A stretch of 24,624 nucleotides of DNA from PFJX01 sp031426735 (lineage in GTDB: Bacteria > Pseudomonadota > Gammaproteobacteria > Burkholderiales > Thiobacillaceae), in contig JASJPK010000043.1 of the NCBI GenBank assembly GCA_031426735.1, forward strand, positions 1-24,624. The letters are read 5' to 3'. A program made the translations under genes and the position numbers. Shown in pieces: positions 9,166-16,743 of this stretch. Positions within the stretch are counted from its first letter, which is position 1. Each line of letters begins with the position of its first letter. Under the pieces are notes generated by a model that searched no databases, was not told the origin of the DNA, and was given only the letters and a program-made list of their open reading frames with translations.

Positions 9166-9239
9166 GTAGAATGGGCGAAGCGCAGCGCGCCCATCAACCC
9201 GCAACGTCCGATGGGCGCGCTGCGCTTCGCCCATCCTAC
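9166..9239. repeat. GTAGGATGGGC palindromic element, copy 1
   Basis: A 74-bp element with two 30-nt inverted arms around a 14-nt spacer (GTAGAATGGGCGAAGCGCAG... and its complement); one mismatch between arms. Related copies are at 19136-19208, 24442-24515 and 24557-24624. The stretch 9035-9165 before it has a degenerate piece of similar sequence (GGATGGGCGAAGCGAAGC at 9083) and a small palindrome, GCGCCTTGGAAGGCGC. It lies between convergent genes and could act as a terminator in both directions. Confidence 0.85.
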
Positions 9240-9243
9240 GGGT

Positions 9244-9280
9244 GGTAGGGTTGTTCGGCCCGCAAGCGGGCCTCCTACCC
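9244..9280. terminator. Hairpin at the end of the GIY-YIG gene
   Basis: Nested inverted repeat: GGCCCGC (9257-9263) / GCGGGCC (9266-9272) with a 2-nt loop, inside GGTAGGG (9244-9250) / CCTACCC (9274-9280). It overlaps the stop codon of the minus-strand GIY-YIG gene. There is no T-run, so the terminator call rests on stem strength and position between convergent genes. Confidence 0.45.
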
Positions 9281-9535
9281 TGCGATCAAAGCCAGCTTGC
9301 CGGCCCGGTCTTTTCGCTTGATTTCCCGTTCGCGCCGCAGTGCGTCACCGCGGCTCGCCGCGCTTTCCCGATACACCACGACGACCGGCCGCCGCGTATG
9401 CGTATAGCGCGCGCCTGAAGGCACGCCGGCGTTGTGTTCATCGACACGGCGCTCGACATCGGTGCTGACGCCGGTATACAGCGTGTCGTCGGCGCAGCGC
9501 AGGATGTAGACAAACCAGGAATTCGGTGGGCTCAT
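9275..9535 (-). CDS. GIY-YIG domain protein (YhbQ-like)
   Basis: An 86-residue protein that is essentially a single GIY-YIG nuclease domain. The first motif is FVYILRC (residues 8-14) and the second is LYTGVST (19-25), followed by the conserved Arg in DVERRVDEHN and a C-terminal basic helix (ALRREREIKRKDR) typical of the small UPF0213/YhbQ group. Relatives are structure-specific or non-specific DNA nucleases, or have no known substrate; the cellular role here is unknown. The gene stands alone, convergent with the diguanylate cyclase gene and next to palindromic repeats. The ribosome site before the ATG at 9533-9535 is weak. Its last codons lie within a hairpin sequence, so a repeat may have supplied the present 3' end. 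Confidence 0.88.
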   Translation of the reverse strand: MSPPNSWFVYILRCADDTLYTGVSTDVERRVDEHNAGVPSGARYTHTRRPVVVVYRESAASRGDALRREREIKRKDRAGKLALIAG

Positions 9536-9606
9536 TGGATACAGTCAAACCCGCAGTGTCGGGAATTTTGCCGGGTAGAATCCCCCCATAAGCTTGACGG
9601 ACATTA

Positions 9607-10698
9607 ATGCCGAATCAGCAACAGAAGGGGGTGTCCTTGCACGATTTTCAAACATTCCTTACGCCGGATAATAACCTCCGCAGCAGCGGCGATACCCGGC
9701 ATCCGCACGTGCAGCGCCGGAATTTTCTCATTGCCGCGACGGGCATGGCGCTGCTTGCCGGATTGAGCGGCTTCGCCGGTTGTTCGAGCGACCAAGAAGC
9801 GGGATTGCGCATCGCCACCAACCAGTGGATCGGCTACGAACTGCTCTATCTGAGCCGCGAGATCAGCCCACCCGGCGACAAAGCCGATGACAAGCGCGTG
9901 CGACTGGTCGAACTGCTGTCCAACTCCGATTCACTGCAGGCCCTGGCTGCCGGCACGGTGGACGGTGCCGGCCTGACGCTGGATGAAGCGCTGGCTGCGC
10001 GCGCCGCCGGGCTGGATCTGAAAATCGTGCTGGTGTTCGATTTCTCCGCCGGCGCGGACGCACTGGTGGCACGCGCGGGTATCGACCGGCTGGCCGCGCT
10101 CAAGGGCAAACGCATCGGCGTCGAGCAAACCGGCGTCGGTGCCTTGATGCTCGATGCGACGTTGCATCATGCCGGGCTCGGCGTGGGCGACGTGCAGGTG
10201 GTGGGCTTGACCGTCGACCGGCATCTGTCCGCGTTTCGGGACGGGCAGGTCGACGCCGTGGTCACCTTCGAACCGATCGCCAGCCAGGTAGCCGCAGCCG
10301 GCGGGCAGCGGCTGTTCGACAGCCGCGCGATACCGGGCAGCATCGTCGATGTACTGGCGATTTCAGCGAAAGCGCTGGCAGCAAATCCGGACACGGCGCG
10401 TCGCTTGGTGGCGCGCTATTTTCAGGCGTTGGCCTACCTGCACCGCAACCCGCAAGATGCCGCCCGCCGCATGGCGCCGCGCCTCGGACTCAGCCCCGAC
10501 GCCGTGCAAGCCGGCTATCAGGGCCTGGCCTTGCCCGATCTGGACGAGAACAAACGCCTGCTTGACGGCGCACCGTCGCCGTTGGAAACCGCCGCGGCAA
10601 AACTGTCGGCATTGATGCTGCGCGAGAAACTGCTCGCCCGGGAAATCGATGTGAAAGACCTCATCGTCGCCAGCTTCCTGCCGGAGCCGCAAGCGTGA
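9607..10698 (+). CDS. NMT1/SsuA-like solute-binding lipoprotein (sensor partner)
   Basis: A 363-residue periplasmic binding protein of the NMT1/THI5/SsuA group. It has a long N-region, a twin-arginine motif (RRNFLI, Arg37-Arg38), a hydrophobic stretch and a lipobox ending in Cys59 (FAGC), so it is probably a Tat-exported lipoprotein. The mature domain has the family landmarks: LRIATNQWIGYELLYL, a NSDSLQALAAGTVDGAGLTLDE-type segment, LKGKRIGVEQTGVGALML and DAVVTFEP. No ABC permease or ATPase gene is near. Its stop overlaps by 4 nt (GTGA) the GTG start of the membrane GGDEF-EAL gene, which argues for coupled translation and a sensory role, as with NspS and MbaA of Vibrio cholerae. The start at 9607 is tentative: its ribosome site is weak, and a GTG at 9631 is also in frame. 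A TAGAAT at 9576-9581 may be a -10 box. Confidence 0.88.
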   Translation: MPNQQQKGVSLHDFQTFLTPDNNLRSSGDTRHPHVQRRNFLIAATGMALLAGLSGFAGCSSDQEAGLRIATNQWIGYELLYLSREISPPGDKADDKRVRLVELLSNSDSLQALAAGTVDGAGLTLDEALAARAAGLDLKIVLVFDFSAGADALVARAGIDRLAALKGKRIGVEQTGVGALMLDATLHHAGLGVGDVQVVGLTVDRHLSAFRDGQVDAVVTFEPIASQVAAAGGQRLFDSRAIPGSIVDVLAISAKALAANPDTARRLVARYFQALAYLHRNPQDAARRMAPRLGLSPDAVQAGYQGLALPDLDENKRLLDGAPSPLETAAAKLSALMLREKLLAREIDVKDLIVASFLPEPQA

Positions 10699-13547
10699 GC
10701 GCCCCCGCGAAGCCGGCTGGCGCAAAGCGGTTTTCGCTGCAGATCGCCCTGCCCTTCGGCTTGCTGGCGCTTTGGCTGACGATCATCGGCCTGTCGATCG
10801 GCAACACACTCTGGCAAGGCCGCCAACTTGCATTCAAGCAAGCGCACGCCGAATTGCTGAGCGAGACCGCGCATCTGGCACGCATGGCCGAACGTGGCCT
10901 GAGGAACGCACCGCATCTGGTCGAAGCGGACATCACTCATGCCGGCGCCGAAGCGCTGGTCACCGTTGCCGCCGTGCTCGATGCCGATGGGCGCGTCATT
11001 TTCGCAAATCACCTGGACTGGAAAGGCCGTCGCGCCGCCGAAGTCATTCCCGGCTTCGAACCAAGCCGCTTCGAGCGCTGCGCCCAGAGCCGCCTGCCCG
11101 ATCGAAACGCGACGGAAAACGGTCTGCGGCCTTCGGCGATGATGGCCTACACGCCGCCGACAACCGCCACCGTGCGCAACCTGAAGCAGGGCGCAGTCTA
11201 TGTGGAATTCGATCTGCACGATCTGCAACGCCAGGCCAGCCTGCAGGTGCTCAGGTCGCGCCTGCCGGAACTCCTCGCCGCGCTCGGACTGACGCTGCTG
11301 CTGGTCTGGTTGCTGCATCGCCATGTCAGTTTGCCGTTGACGGCGTTGCGGCACGCCAGTCGGCGCATTACCGCGGGCGATTACAGCGCCCGGGCGGATG
11401 CGACGGGGCCGCGCGAAGTAGCCGAACTGGCGGATTCCTTCAACAGCATGAGTTCGCGCCTGCAGGACGCCATCAACAATCTGCAGGCCAGCAAACAACA
11501 ACTCAGCGTCACGCTGCAGTCGATCGGCGACGCGCTGATCGCCGTCGATCTGGCCGGCCAGGTCACGCTGATGAACCCGGTTGCGGAGAGCCTCACCGGC
11601 TGGACATTGCAGGAAGCGCGCGGCCGACCGGTGACGGAAGTATTCCTCATCCGGAATGCGCTGACCGGCCAGCCAGCCAGCTTGCCGGTCGACCGGGTGC
11701 TGGCGGAAGGCGTGGTGATCGGACTTGCCAACCATACCGTGCTGTACGCGCGCGATGGCCGGCACACCCACATTTCCGACAGTGCCGCGCCGATCTGCGA
11801 TAGCGACGGTCTCATGTTCGGCGTGGTCATGGTGTTCCGCAGTGTCGACGAGGAATATCGCCTGCAAGCGGCGCTCGCCGAAAGCGAACAACATTTCCGC
11901 ACGCTGGCCGATTCCGGCCACGCGCTGATCTGGACTTCCGGCCTGGACAAGCACTGCAACTATTTCAACCGGGTCTGGCTGGATTTCACCGGCCGCAGCC
12001 CGGAACAGGAATTCGGCGATGGCTGGACCGCAGGCGTTCATCCGGACGATATCGGCCAATGCCTCGACACCTACGTCAAGGCCTTCGACCGCCGCGAGCC
12101 GTTCAGCATGGAGTACCGCCTGCGCCGCCATGACGGCGAATATCGCTGGCTGCTCGACGAAGGCAAACCGCGCCACGATACGCAAGGCAACTTCCTCGGC
12201 TATATCGGCCACTGCCTGGACATCACCGAGCGCCGTCAGGCCGAGGCGGAGATCAGCCGCCTGGCCTATTACGATGCGCTGACCGGCCTGCCCAATCGGC
12301 GTCTGCTCATCGACCGGTTGACCCAGACGCTGGCGGCGGCGCGGCGCAGCGCACACGTCGGCGCGCTGATGTTCATCGACCTCGACCAGTTCAAACGCGT
12401 CAACGACGCGCGCGGCCACGACATCGGCGACGCGGTGTTGCAGCAGGTCGGCGACCGGCTCAAGCGTTTCCTGCGCGACGAAGACACCGTCGCGCGCCTC
12501 GGCGGCGACGAATTCGTCGTGCTGCTGGCCAACCTCGCCAACGCTCCGGAGGCGGCGGCGCGGCTGGCGATGGGCGTCGCCGAGAAGATCCGCGCCGTGA
12601 TGGAAACGCCGTTCCAGGTCGATGGTTCCGATTACCACATCGGCGCCAGCATCGGCATCACCGTCTTCCCGAAGGCGGGCGAGACCGAAGACGACTTGCT
12701 GCGCGAGGCCGACACCGCGATGTACCGCGCCAAGGATGCCGGCCGCAACTCGGTGGTGTATTTCGAATCCGCCATGCAGGAAAGCGTGCAGGCCCGCCTG
12801 GCGCTGGAACAGGACCTGCACCAGGCCATCGCGCAGAACGAACTGCGCCTCTATCTGCAGCCGCAGGTCGACGGCAATGGCTACCTGGTCAGCGCCGAAG
12901 CCTTGCTGCGCTGGCAACACCCGACGCGCGGCCTGATTTCACCGTTGGCCTTCATTCCGGTCGCGGAAGAATCCGGCCAGATTTACGCGCTGGGCGCATG
13001 GGTGCTGGCCGAAGCGGCGCGCCTGCTCAAGCAATGCGACGACCTCGGCCGGCCGTTGCGGCTGGCGGTCAACGTCAGCCCGCGCCAGTTCCGCCACTCC
13101 GGCTTTGTCGCGCAAGTGCGCGACATCCTCTGCGCCGCCGGCGCCGACCCGACGCATCTGGTGCTGGAAGTGACCGAAGGGCTGGTGATCGAGGACATCC
13201 ACGACACCATCGCCAAGATGGAAGAGTTGAACAAACTCGGCATCCATTTCTCGATCGACGATTTCGGCACCGGCTATTCCTCGCTCGCCTATCTGAAGCG
13301 GCTGCCGCTGCATGAACTGAAGATCGACCGCACCTTCGTGCAGGACGCACCGAGCGACCCCAACGATGCCGCGCTGGTGGAGACCATCCTGTCGGTGGCG
13401 CACCACCTGAACCTGTCCGTGGTGGCGGAAGGCGTCGAAAACGAAGCCCAGTTCGCCTTCCTGAAGTCGCGTAACTGCGGCCTGTTCCAGGGCTACCTGT
13501 TCGACCGGCCGCTGCCGTGGGATGAGTTCAAGCAACGCTGGCGGTAG
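10695..13547 (+). CDS. Membrane PAS-PAS-GGDEF-EAL protein
   Basis: A 950-residue inner-membrane c-di-GMP enzyme. Order: TM1 17-38, periplasmic domain of about 150 residues, TM2 190-210, HAMP about 212-262, a first PAS about 270-385 (SIGDALIAVDLAGQVTLMNP), a second PAS/PAC about 395-515 (YRWLLDEGKP, GHCLDITERR), GGDEF with intact GGDEF at 603-607 and RxxD (RDED, 594-597), then EAL. The EAL domain has EALLRW (Glu735-Leu737), NVSPRQF, EVTEG, DDFGTGYSS, KIDRTFV and AEGVE, so phosphodiesterase activity also looks possible; the net output cannot be told from sequence. It begins with GTG inside the stop of the solute-binding gene, so the two are made together, and the binding protein probably docks on the periplasmic domain. 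The gene ends before a tandem array of palindromic repeats. Confidence 0.94.
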   Translation: MSAPAKPAGAKRFSLQIALPFGLLALWLTIIGLSIGNTLWQGRQLAFKQAHAELLSETAHLARMAERGLRNAPHLVEADITHAGAEALVTVAAVLDADGRVIFANHLDWKGRRAAEVIPGFEPSRFERCAQSRLPDRNATENGLRPSAMMAYTPPTTATVRNLKQGAVYVEFDLHDLQRQASLQVLRSRLPELLAALGLTLLLVWLLHRHVSLPLTALRHASRRITAGDYSARADATGPREVAELADSFNSMSSRLQDAINNLQASKQQLSVTLQSIGDALIAVDLAGQVTLMNPVAESLTGWTLQEARGRPVTEVFLIRNALTGQPASLPVDRVLAEGVVIGLANHTVLYARDGRHTHISDSAAPICDSDGLMFGVVMVFRSVDEEYRLQAALAESEQHFRTLADSGHALIWTSGLDKHCNYFNRVWLDFTGRSPEQEFGDGWTAGVHPDDIGQCLDTYVKAFDRREPFSMEYRLRRHDGEYRWLLDEGKPRHDTQGNFLGYIGHCLDITERRQAEAEISRLAYYDALTGLPNRRLLIDRLTQTLAAARRSAHVGALMFIDLDQFKRVNDARGHDIGDAVLQQVGDRLKRFLRDEDTVARLGGDEFVVLLANLANAPEAAARLAMGVAEKIRAVMETPFQVDGSDYHIGASIGITVFPKAGETEDDLLREADTAMYRAKDAGRNSVVYFESAMQESVQARLALEQDLHQAIAQNELRLYLQPQVDGNGYLVSAEALLRWQHPTRGLISPLAFIPVAEESGQIYALGAWVLAEAARLLKQCDDLGRPLRLAVNVSPRQFRHSGFVAQVRDILCAAGADPTHLVLEVTEGLVIEDIHDTIAKMEELNKLGIHFSIDDFGTGYSSLAYLKRLPLHELKIDRTFVQDAPSDPNDAALVETILSVAHHLNLSVVAEGVENEAQFAFLKSRNCGLFQGYLFDRPLPWDEFKQRWR

Positions 13548-13554
13548 CCCTACT

Positions 13555-13965
13555 GGAGCGCCGGCGTCCCGCCGGCAGTTTGTGCCGCGCCCCATCACGC
13601 GTAAGCCGAAAAGGCCGGCGAGACGCCGGCGCTCCAAGCCGACGAGGTCGGCGCTAGCCCTGCCGGGAGCGCCGGCGTCCCGCCGGCAGTTTGTGCCTCG
13701 CCCCATCACGCGTAAGCCGAAAAGGCCGGCGAGACACCGCTCCAAGCCGACGAGGTCGGCGCTAGCCCTGCCGGAGCGCCGGCGTCCCGCCGGCAGTTTG
13801 TGCAGCGCCCCATCACGCGCAAGCCGAAAAGGCCGGCGAGACGCCGGCGCTCCAAACCGACGAGCGCTGCTCTAGCCCTGCCGGAGCACCGGCGTCCCGC
13901 CGGCAATTTGTGCCTTGCCCAACCACGCGCAAGCCGAAAAGGCCGGCGAGACGCCGGCGCTCCAA
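13555..13965. repeat. Four tandem copies of a ~110-bp palindromic unit
   Basis: Units begin at 13555, 13666, 13773 and 13883 (steps of 111, 107 and 110 bp). Each has a left arm GGAGCGCCGGCGTCCCGCC and a right arm that is its near-exact reverse complement (about 21 of 22 positions), separated by a loop of about 40 nt with CAGTTTGTGCC and AAGCCGAAAAGG. The right arm of unit 2 has lost about 3 nt; unit 3 is followed by a slightly changed linker, and units 3-4 have GCGCAAGCC where 1-2 have GCGTAAGCC. The array fills the gap between the convergent GGDEF-EAL gene and the glcD-like gene. No protein-coding gene is apparent in 13548-13981. Confidence 0.93.
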
Positions 13966-13981
13966 GCGCCGGCTTAGCGCG

Positions 13982-15364
13982 TCAGTCCGGCAGTTTCTTG
14001 CCCGGATTCAGAATGCCGAGCGGGTCGAACAGCCGCTTCAAGTCGCGCATCACAGCCAGCGTCGACGCATCGAGTTCGCGTCCGACATAGCCGCGCTTTT
14101 CGCTGCCGATGCCATGTTCGCCGGACAAGCTGCCGCCCAGGCCGAGCACGGCTTCGATCAGGGCATCGCGACAGGCGTGGGCGCGCGTCATTTCCGCGGC
14201 ATCGTCGGCATGCACCATCAGATTCACATGCAGATTGCCGTTGCCGGCATGGCCGAAGCTGACGATAGGAACCTTGTGATATTTGCCGAGCAGGTCGATG
14301 GCATCGACCAGAAGGGCCAGGCGGGCCACCGGCACGACAACGTCCTCGTTGATTTTCAGCGGCGCGATCTTCTTCACCGCGTGCGACAGCGATTTGCGCG
14401 CCACCCACAAGGCGGCGATGGCCGCGGCGGTAAAACCGCTCTGGATTTCCAGCAAGCCCTCACCCGCCAGCGCCTGTTCCAGTGCCGCGATCTGGCGCGG
14501 CACATCGGCCGCATGACCATCCGCTTCCACCATCAACACCGCTTGCGTGCCGGCGGGCAGTCCGTCCGCCGCGCCGTATTCGCGGATCGCCTCGATCGCG
14601 CGGCGATCCATGAATTCGAGCGCGCTCGGCACCACCGACTGCGCCATGAGGCGACTGACCGCGTCGCAAGCGGCCATATTGCCGGCATAGCAGACGCGCA
14701 ACGTGGCGACGCATTCCGGCGCCGGAATCAGCTTCAGGGTGGCCTCGGTAATCAGCGCCAGCGTGCCCTCGGAACCGACCAGCAAGCGGCTCAGATCGTA
14801 GGCGGTGGCATATTTGGTGGTGCGGCCGCCAACCCGGATTTCGCGGCCATCGCCGGTCACCGCGCGCAAACCGAGCACGTGGTCGCGCGTCGCGCCGTAC
14901 TTCAGGCAACGCGGCCCGGCGGCGTTCATCGCCAGATTGCCGCCGATACGGCAGTACGCGCCGGACCCCGGATCGGGCGCGTACATCAGGCCGGCAGTGG
15001 CGGCAAGCGCGTCGATGTCGTCGGTCACCACGCCAGGCTCGACCACGACCAGACGATTGGCGACGTCGAACTCGACAATGCGATTCATGCATTCGAAGCT
15101 GACCACCAGACTGCCGCTCACCGGCATCGCGCCGCCGACGTTGCCGGAACCGGCGCCGCGCGCCACCAGGGCCAGGCGATGCCGGTTGGCGAGTTGCACG
15201 ATGGCAAGCACCTCGGCATGCGCAGCGGGAAACAGCACCGCGTCGGGCAGACAGGATTTCGGCGTTTCGTCGCTGGCGTAGAGCGCCAGCGTGGCGGCAT
15301 CGACTTGGACGCGGTCGGCGCCGAGCAGCGCCTGCAATTCGGCCAGGATGGTCGCGTTCAACAT
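13982..15364 (-). CDS. glcD: FAD-linked oxidase, GlcD/D-lactate dehydrogenase type
   Basis: A 460-residue flavoprotein of the VAO/PCMH family that oxidises a 2-hydroxy acid, most likely glycolate or D-lactate. The FAD domain covers about residues 35-215, with ARGAGSGNVGGA at about 68-79 and LVVVEPGVV; then comes GGRTTKYATAYDL and LLVGSEGTL. The C-terminal substrate domain has the expected SFGHAGNGNLHVN (metal-site His pair) and GEHGIGSEKRGYV near the end, and it finishes with the usual FDPLGILNPGK. No GlcE or GlcF partner is in the window, so a single-subunit D-2-hydroxyacid dehydrogenase is as likely as true GlcD. I chose ATG 15362-15364; the frame is open to 15484, but that part covers a palindromic repeat. 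The ribosome site is weak. It is the last of three minus-strand genes. Confidence 0.9.
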   Translation of the reverse strand: MLNATILAELQALLGADRVQVDAATLALYASDETPKSCLPDAVLFPAAHAEVLAIVQLANRHRLALVARGAGSGNVGGAMPVSGSLVVSFECMNRIVEFDVANRLVVVEPGVVTDDIDALAATAGLMYAPDPGSGAYCRIGGNLAMNAAGPRCLKYGATRDHVLGLRAVTGDGREIRVGGRTTKYATAYDLSRLLVGSEGTLALITEATLKLIPAPECVATLRVCYAGNMAACDAVSRLMAQSVVPSALEFMDRRAIEAIREYGAADGLPAGTQAVLMVEADGHAADVPRQIAALEQALAGEGLLEIQSGFTAAAIAALWVARKSLSHAVKKIAPLKINEDVVVPVARLALLVDAIDLLGKYHKVPIVSFGHAGNGNLHVNLMVHADDAAEMTRAHACRDALIEAVLGLGGSLSGEHGIGSEKRGYVGRELDASTLAVMRDLKRLFDPLGILNPGKKLPD

Positions 15365-15370
15365 GGGAAC

Positions 15371-15426
15371 GTAGGGTGCGCCATGCGTACCCTGAACTTC
15401 GAATCGGTGCGCGTGGCGCACCCTAC
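15371..15426. repeat. GTAGGGTGCGCC palindromic element
   Basis: A 56-bp element with 17-nt inverted arms (GTAGGGTGCGCCATGCG at 15371-15387; partner at 15410-15426 with one mismatch) around 22 nt. It resembles the GTAGGATGGGC elements in its GTAGG/CCTAC ends but has a different core. It sits between two same-strand genes, just upstream of the glcD-like start, and could limit read-through into it. Confidence 0.8.
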
Positions 15427-15449
15427 ATGGGTTTGCGGCATCAGCGCGT

Positions 15450-15983
15450 TCAACCCAACGCCGGTTCGACCACTTCGGCAACATTCACCAAAGCGTCGCT
15501 ATCGGCATAGCGGCCGTAAACCTCTTGCACGGCCGCGTCGTAAATGAAACGGTTGAACGGCGCCGCAAGCTGATCGTGCATGGTGTGTTTGATCGCCTGG
15601 GTCATCACCTTGTCGAGCGACACGATGCGTTTCGCACGGATCACGCCATCTTCCGCATCGACCAGAATCATCTTGAAACGGGCGCGGTCGCCGGAAGTTT
15701 CAACCGGCAGTTCGCGCACCGCTTCCGGAATCAGATGAATGTTGAAGGCGACGTCGGACCATTCGCAGACGTCCTTGATCTTGTACAGCAGAAACGCCGC
15801 CGGGCCATGCGTGAACAAGGCGACTTCCATCGGCTGGAGGCGAAACCCCTCGACCTCGGCCGGTGTCGGCCCGCCCCAGAACAGCACCAGTTCGTGGGCA
15901 CCGCCGGTATAGGCGTAGCGCGCGCCTTCGTCGTAGCGGGCATGGTCCGGGCTGTACACCTCGCCGACCTGGCGGGTCGTCAT
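15450..15983 (-). CDS. Conserved-looking cytoplasmic protein of unknown function
   Basis: A 177-residue protein that I do not recognise. It has no signal peptide or membrane segment. It shows mixed alpha/beta character: short hydrophobic strands (HELVLFW, EVALF, AAFLLYKI, ARFKMILVD) early, then a helical C-terminal third (DKVMTQAIKHTMHDQLAAPFNRFIYDAAVQEVYGRY). A single cysteine is in KDVCEWSDV. Its ATG overlaps by 4 nt (ATGA) the stop codon of the SseB-like gene upstream, so the two are almost certainly translated together and may interact or act in one pathway. The codon use resembles the neighbours. The palindromic repeat at 15371-15426 follows its stop. Confidence 0.85.
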   Translation of the reverse strand: MTTRQVGEVYSPDHARYDEGARYAYTGGAHELVLFWGGPTPAEVEGFRLQPMEVALFTHGPAAFLLYKIKDVCEWSDVAFNIHLIPEAVRELPVETSGDRARFKMILVDAEDGVIRAKRIVSLDKVMTQAIKHTMHDQLAAPFNRFIYDAAVQEVYGRYADSDALVNVAEVVEPALG

Positions 15984-16399
15984 TGATTCTGCTCCGGCAA
16001 CAGGGAAGCCAGCATCGACACCATGTCGGCATCGAAATCGAAACCGGGCTGCATGCCCGGATTGATCGACAAGGCCATGTCGGCGCCCATGCGCTGCACG
16101 ATCCAGGACACTTCGGTGAGCAGGCCGCCGCTGTAACCGGGGAAATCGACGGTGAATTCCTTGGCGCGCTCGGGCGAGGTGAAGGCGATGAATACGCGAT
16201 TGCCTTCCTCGTCCTCGATCACCAGCGGATCGGCCTTGGTGGACAACTGAAAACCGGCGATCTGGTGTTTTTCATCCTTGATCGGCATGAACACCTGCTG
16301 GTCGAGCAACTGGCGGGCGAAGGTTTCCGGGTCCAGATTGCCCTGATCCATCTCGGCAATAAGGCGTTCCAGTTCGTTGCGTGAAGCGATAGAAGTCAT
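15980..16399 (-). CDS. SseB-domain protein
   Basis: A 139-residue protein with the fold signature of the SseB N-terminal domain (PF07179): an N-terminal helix (ELERLIAEMDQGNLDPETFARQLL), then a strand with the hallmark VFMPIKDE, PLVIEDEEGNRVFIAFTS and PERAKEF. SseB-type domains occur in small cytoplasmic proteins of poorly known function, and only some are tied to secretion. I chose the ATG at 16397-16399; a GTG at 16436-16438 would add 13 residues that look unlike the family. No strong ribosome site precedes either. It overlaps the following 177-aa gene by 4 nt. The upstream stretch 16400-16558 holds a small GCGACG/CGTCGC hairpin near 16530 and otherwise nothing I can name. Confidence 0.8.
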   Translation of the reverse strand: MTSIASRNELERLIAEMDQGNLDPETFARQLLDQQVFMPIKDEKHQIAGFQLSTKADPLVIEDEEGNRVFIAFTSPERAKEFTVDFPGYSGGLLTEVSWIVQRMGADMALSINPGMQPGFDFDADMVSMLASLLPEQNQ

Positions 16400-16558
16400 G
16401 GCGTGTGTTGCATTGCGGAAGAACGGGCAGGATACCACCGCCCCCTGCCTCCGGAAACGACCGAAAGGCTACAACGACACAGGGGAGCGGCCGCACGCAC
16501 ATTGGGCGTGCATACCACGCGACGGATTCGTCGCGTCAGCAGCGACCAAGGGATGGGC

Positions 16559-16693
16559 TCAGGAAGGCTTGACGATCAACGGGACGCTATCGCCGGCATG
16601 TTTTTTCGCCTGTTTGACCAGTTTCTTTTCTTTCGCTGTCAGCAAAGAGTGCTTTTTCGCTTCCTTGTTGGAGTGCTGGGATTTGATGGACAT
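16559..16693 (-). CDS. Small lysine-rich protein, 44 residues
   Basis: A short gene with a strong ribosome site (AGGAG, 7 nt before the ATG at 16691-16693). The 44-residue product is very basic: the first 32 residues contain 11 lysines in patterns such as NKEAKK, AKEKK and KQAKKHA, and the tail is hydrophobic (GDSVPLIVKPS). It has no signal peptide and no cysteine. The charge suggests a nucleic-acid- or ribosome-associated protein, but this is inference; I cannot name a family. It is downstream of the secreted-protein gene at 16744-17418 on the same strand, 50 nt away, and may share its transcript. The ribosome site, start, stop and coherent composition make it a likely real gene despite its size. 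Confidence 0.75.
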   Translation of the reverse strand: MSIKSQHSNKEAKKHSLLTAKEKKLVKQAKKHAGDSVPLIVKPS

Positions 16694-16743
16694 GGCACGA
16701 CTCCTGATCACGTTGAAAGACCATACGACTCGCTCGGCAATGT

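Noticed and set aside
9607..10698. A complete ABC importer for the solute-binding protein
   Set aside because: No permease or ATPase gene is in the window on either side; the next gene is a GGDEF-EAL protein overlapping its stop codon.
10518..12920. An 800-codon open frame on the minus strand
   Set aside because: It lies antisense across the solute-binding and GGDEF-EAL genes, whose domains and motifs are clear. Long antisense frames are expected in high-GC coding DNA, and its product shows no recognisable domain.
13555..13975. CRISPR-like repeat array
   Set aside because: The ~110-bp units are similar over their whole length, with no unique spacers of constant size, and no cas gene is present.
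13910..15547. A 545-codon open frame on the plus strand
   Set aside because: Antisense to the glcD-like gene and starting inside the tandem repeat array; His/Gln/Arg-rich composition typical of a shadow frame.
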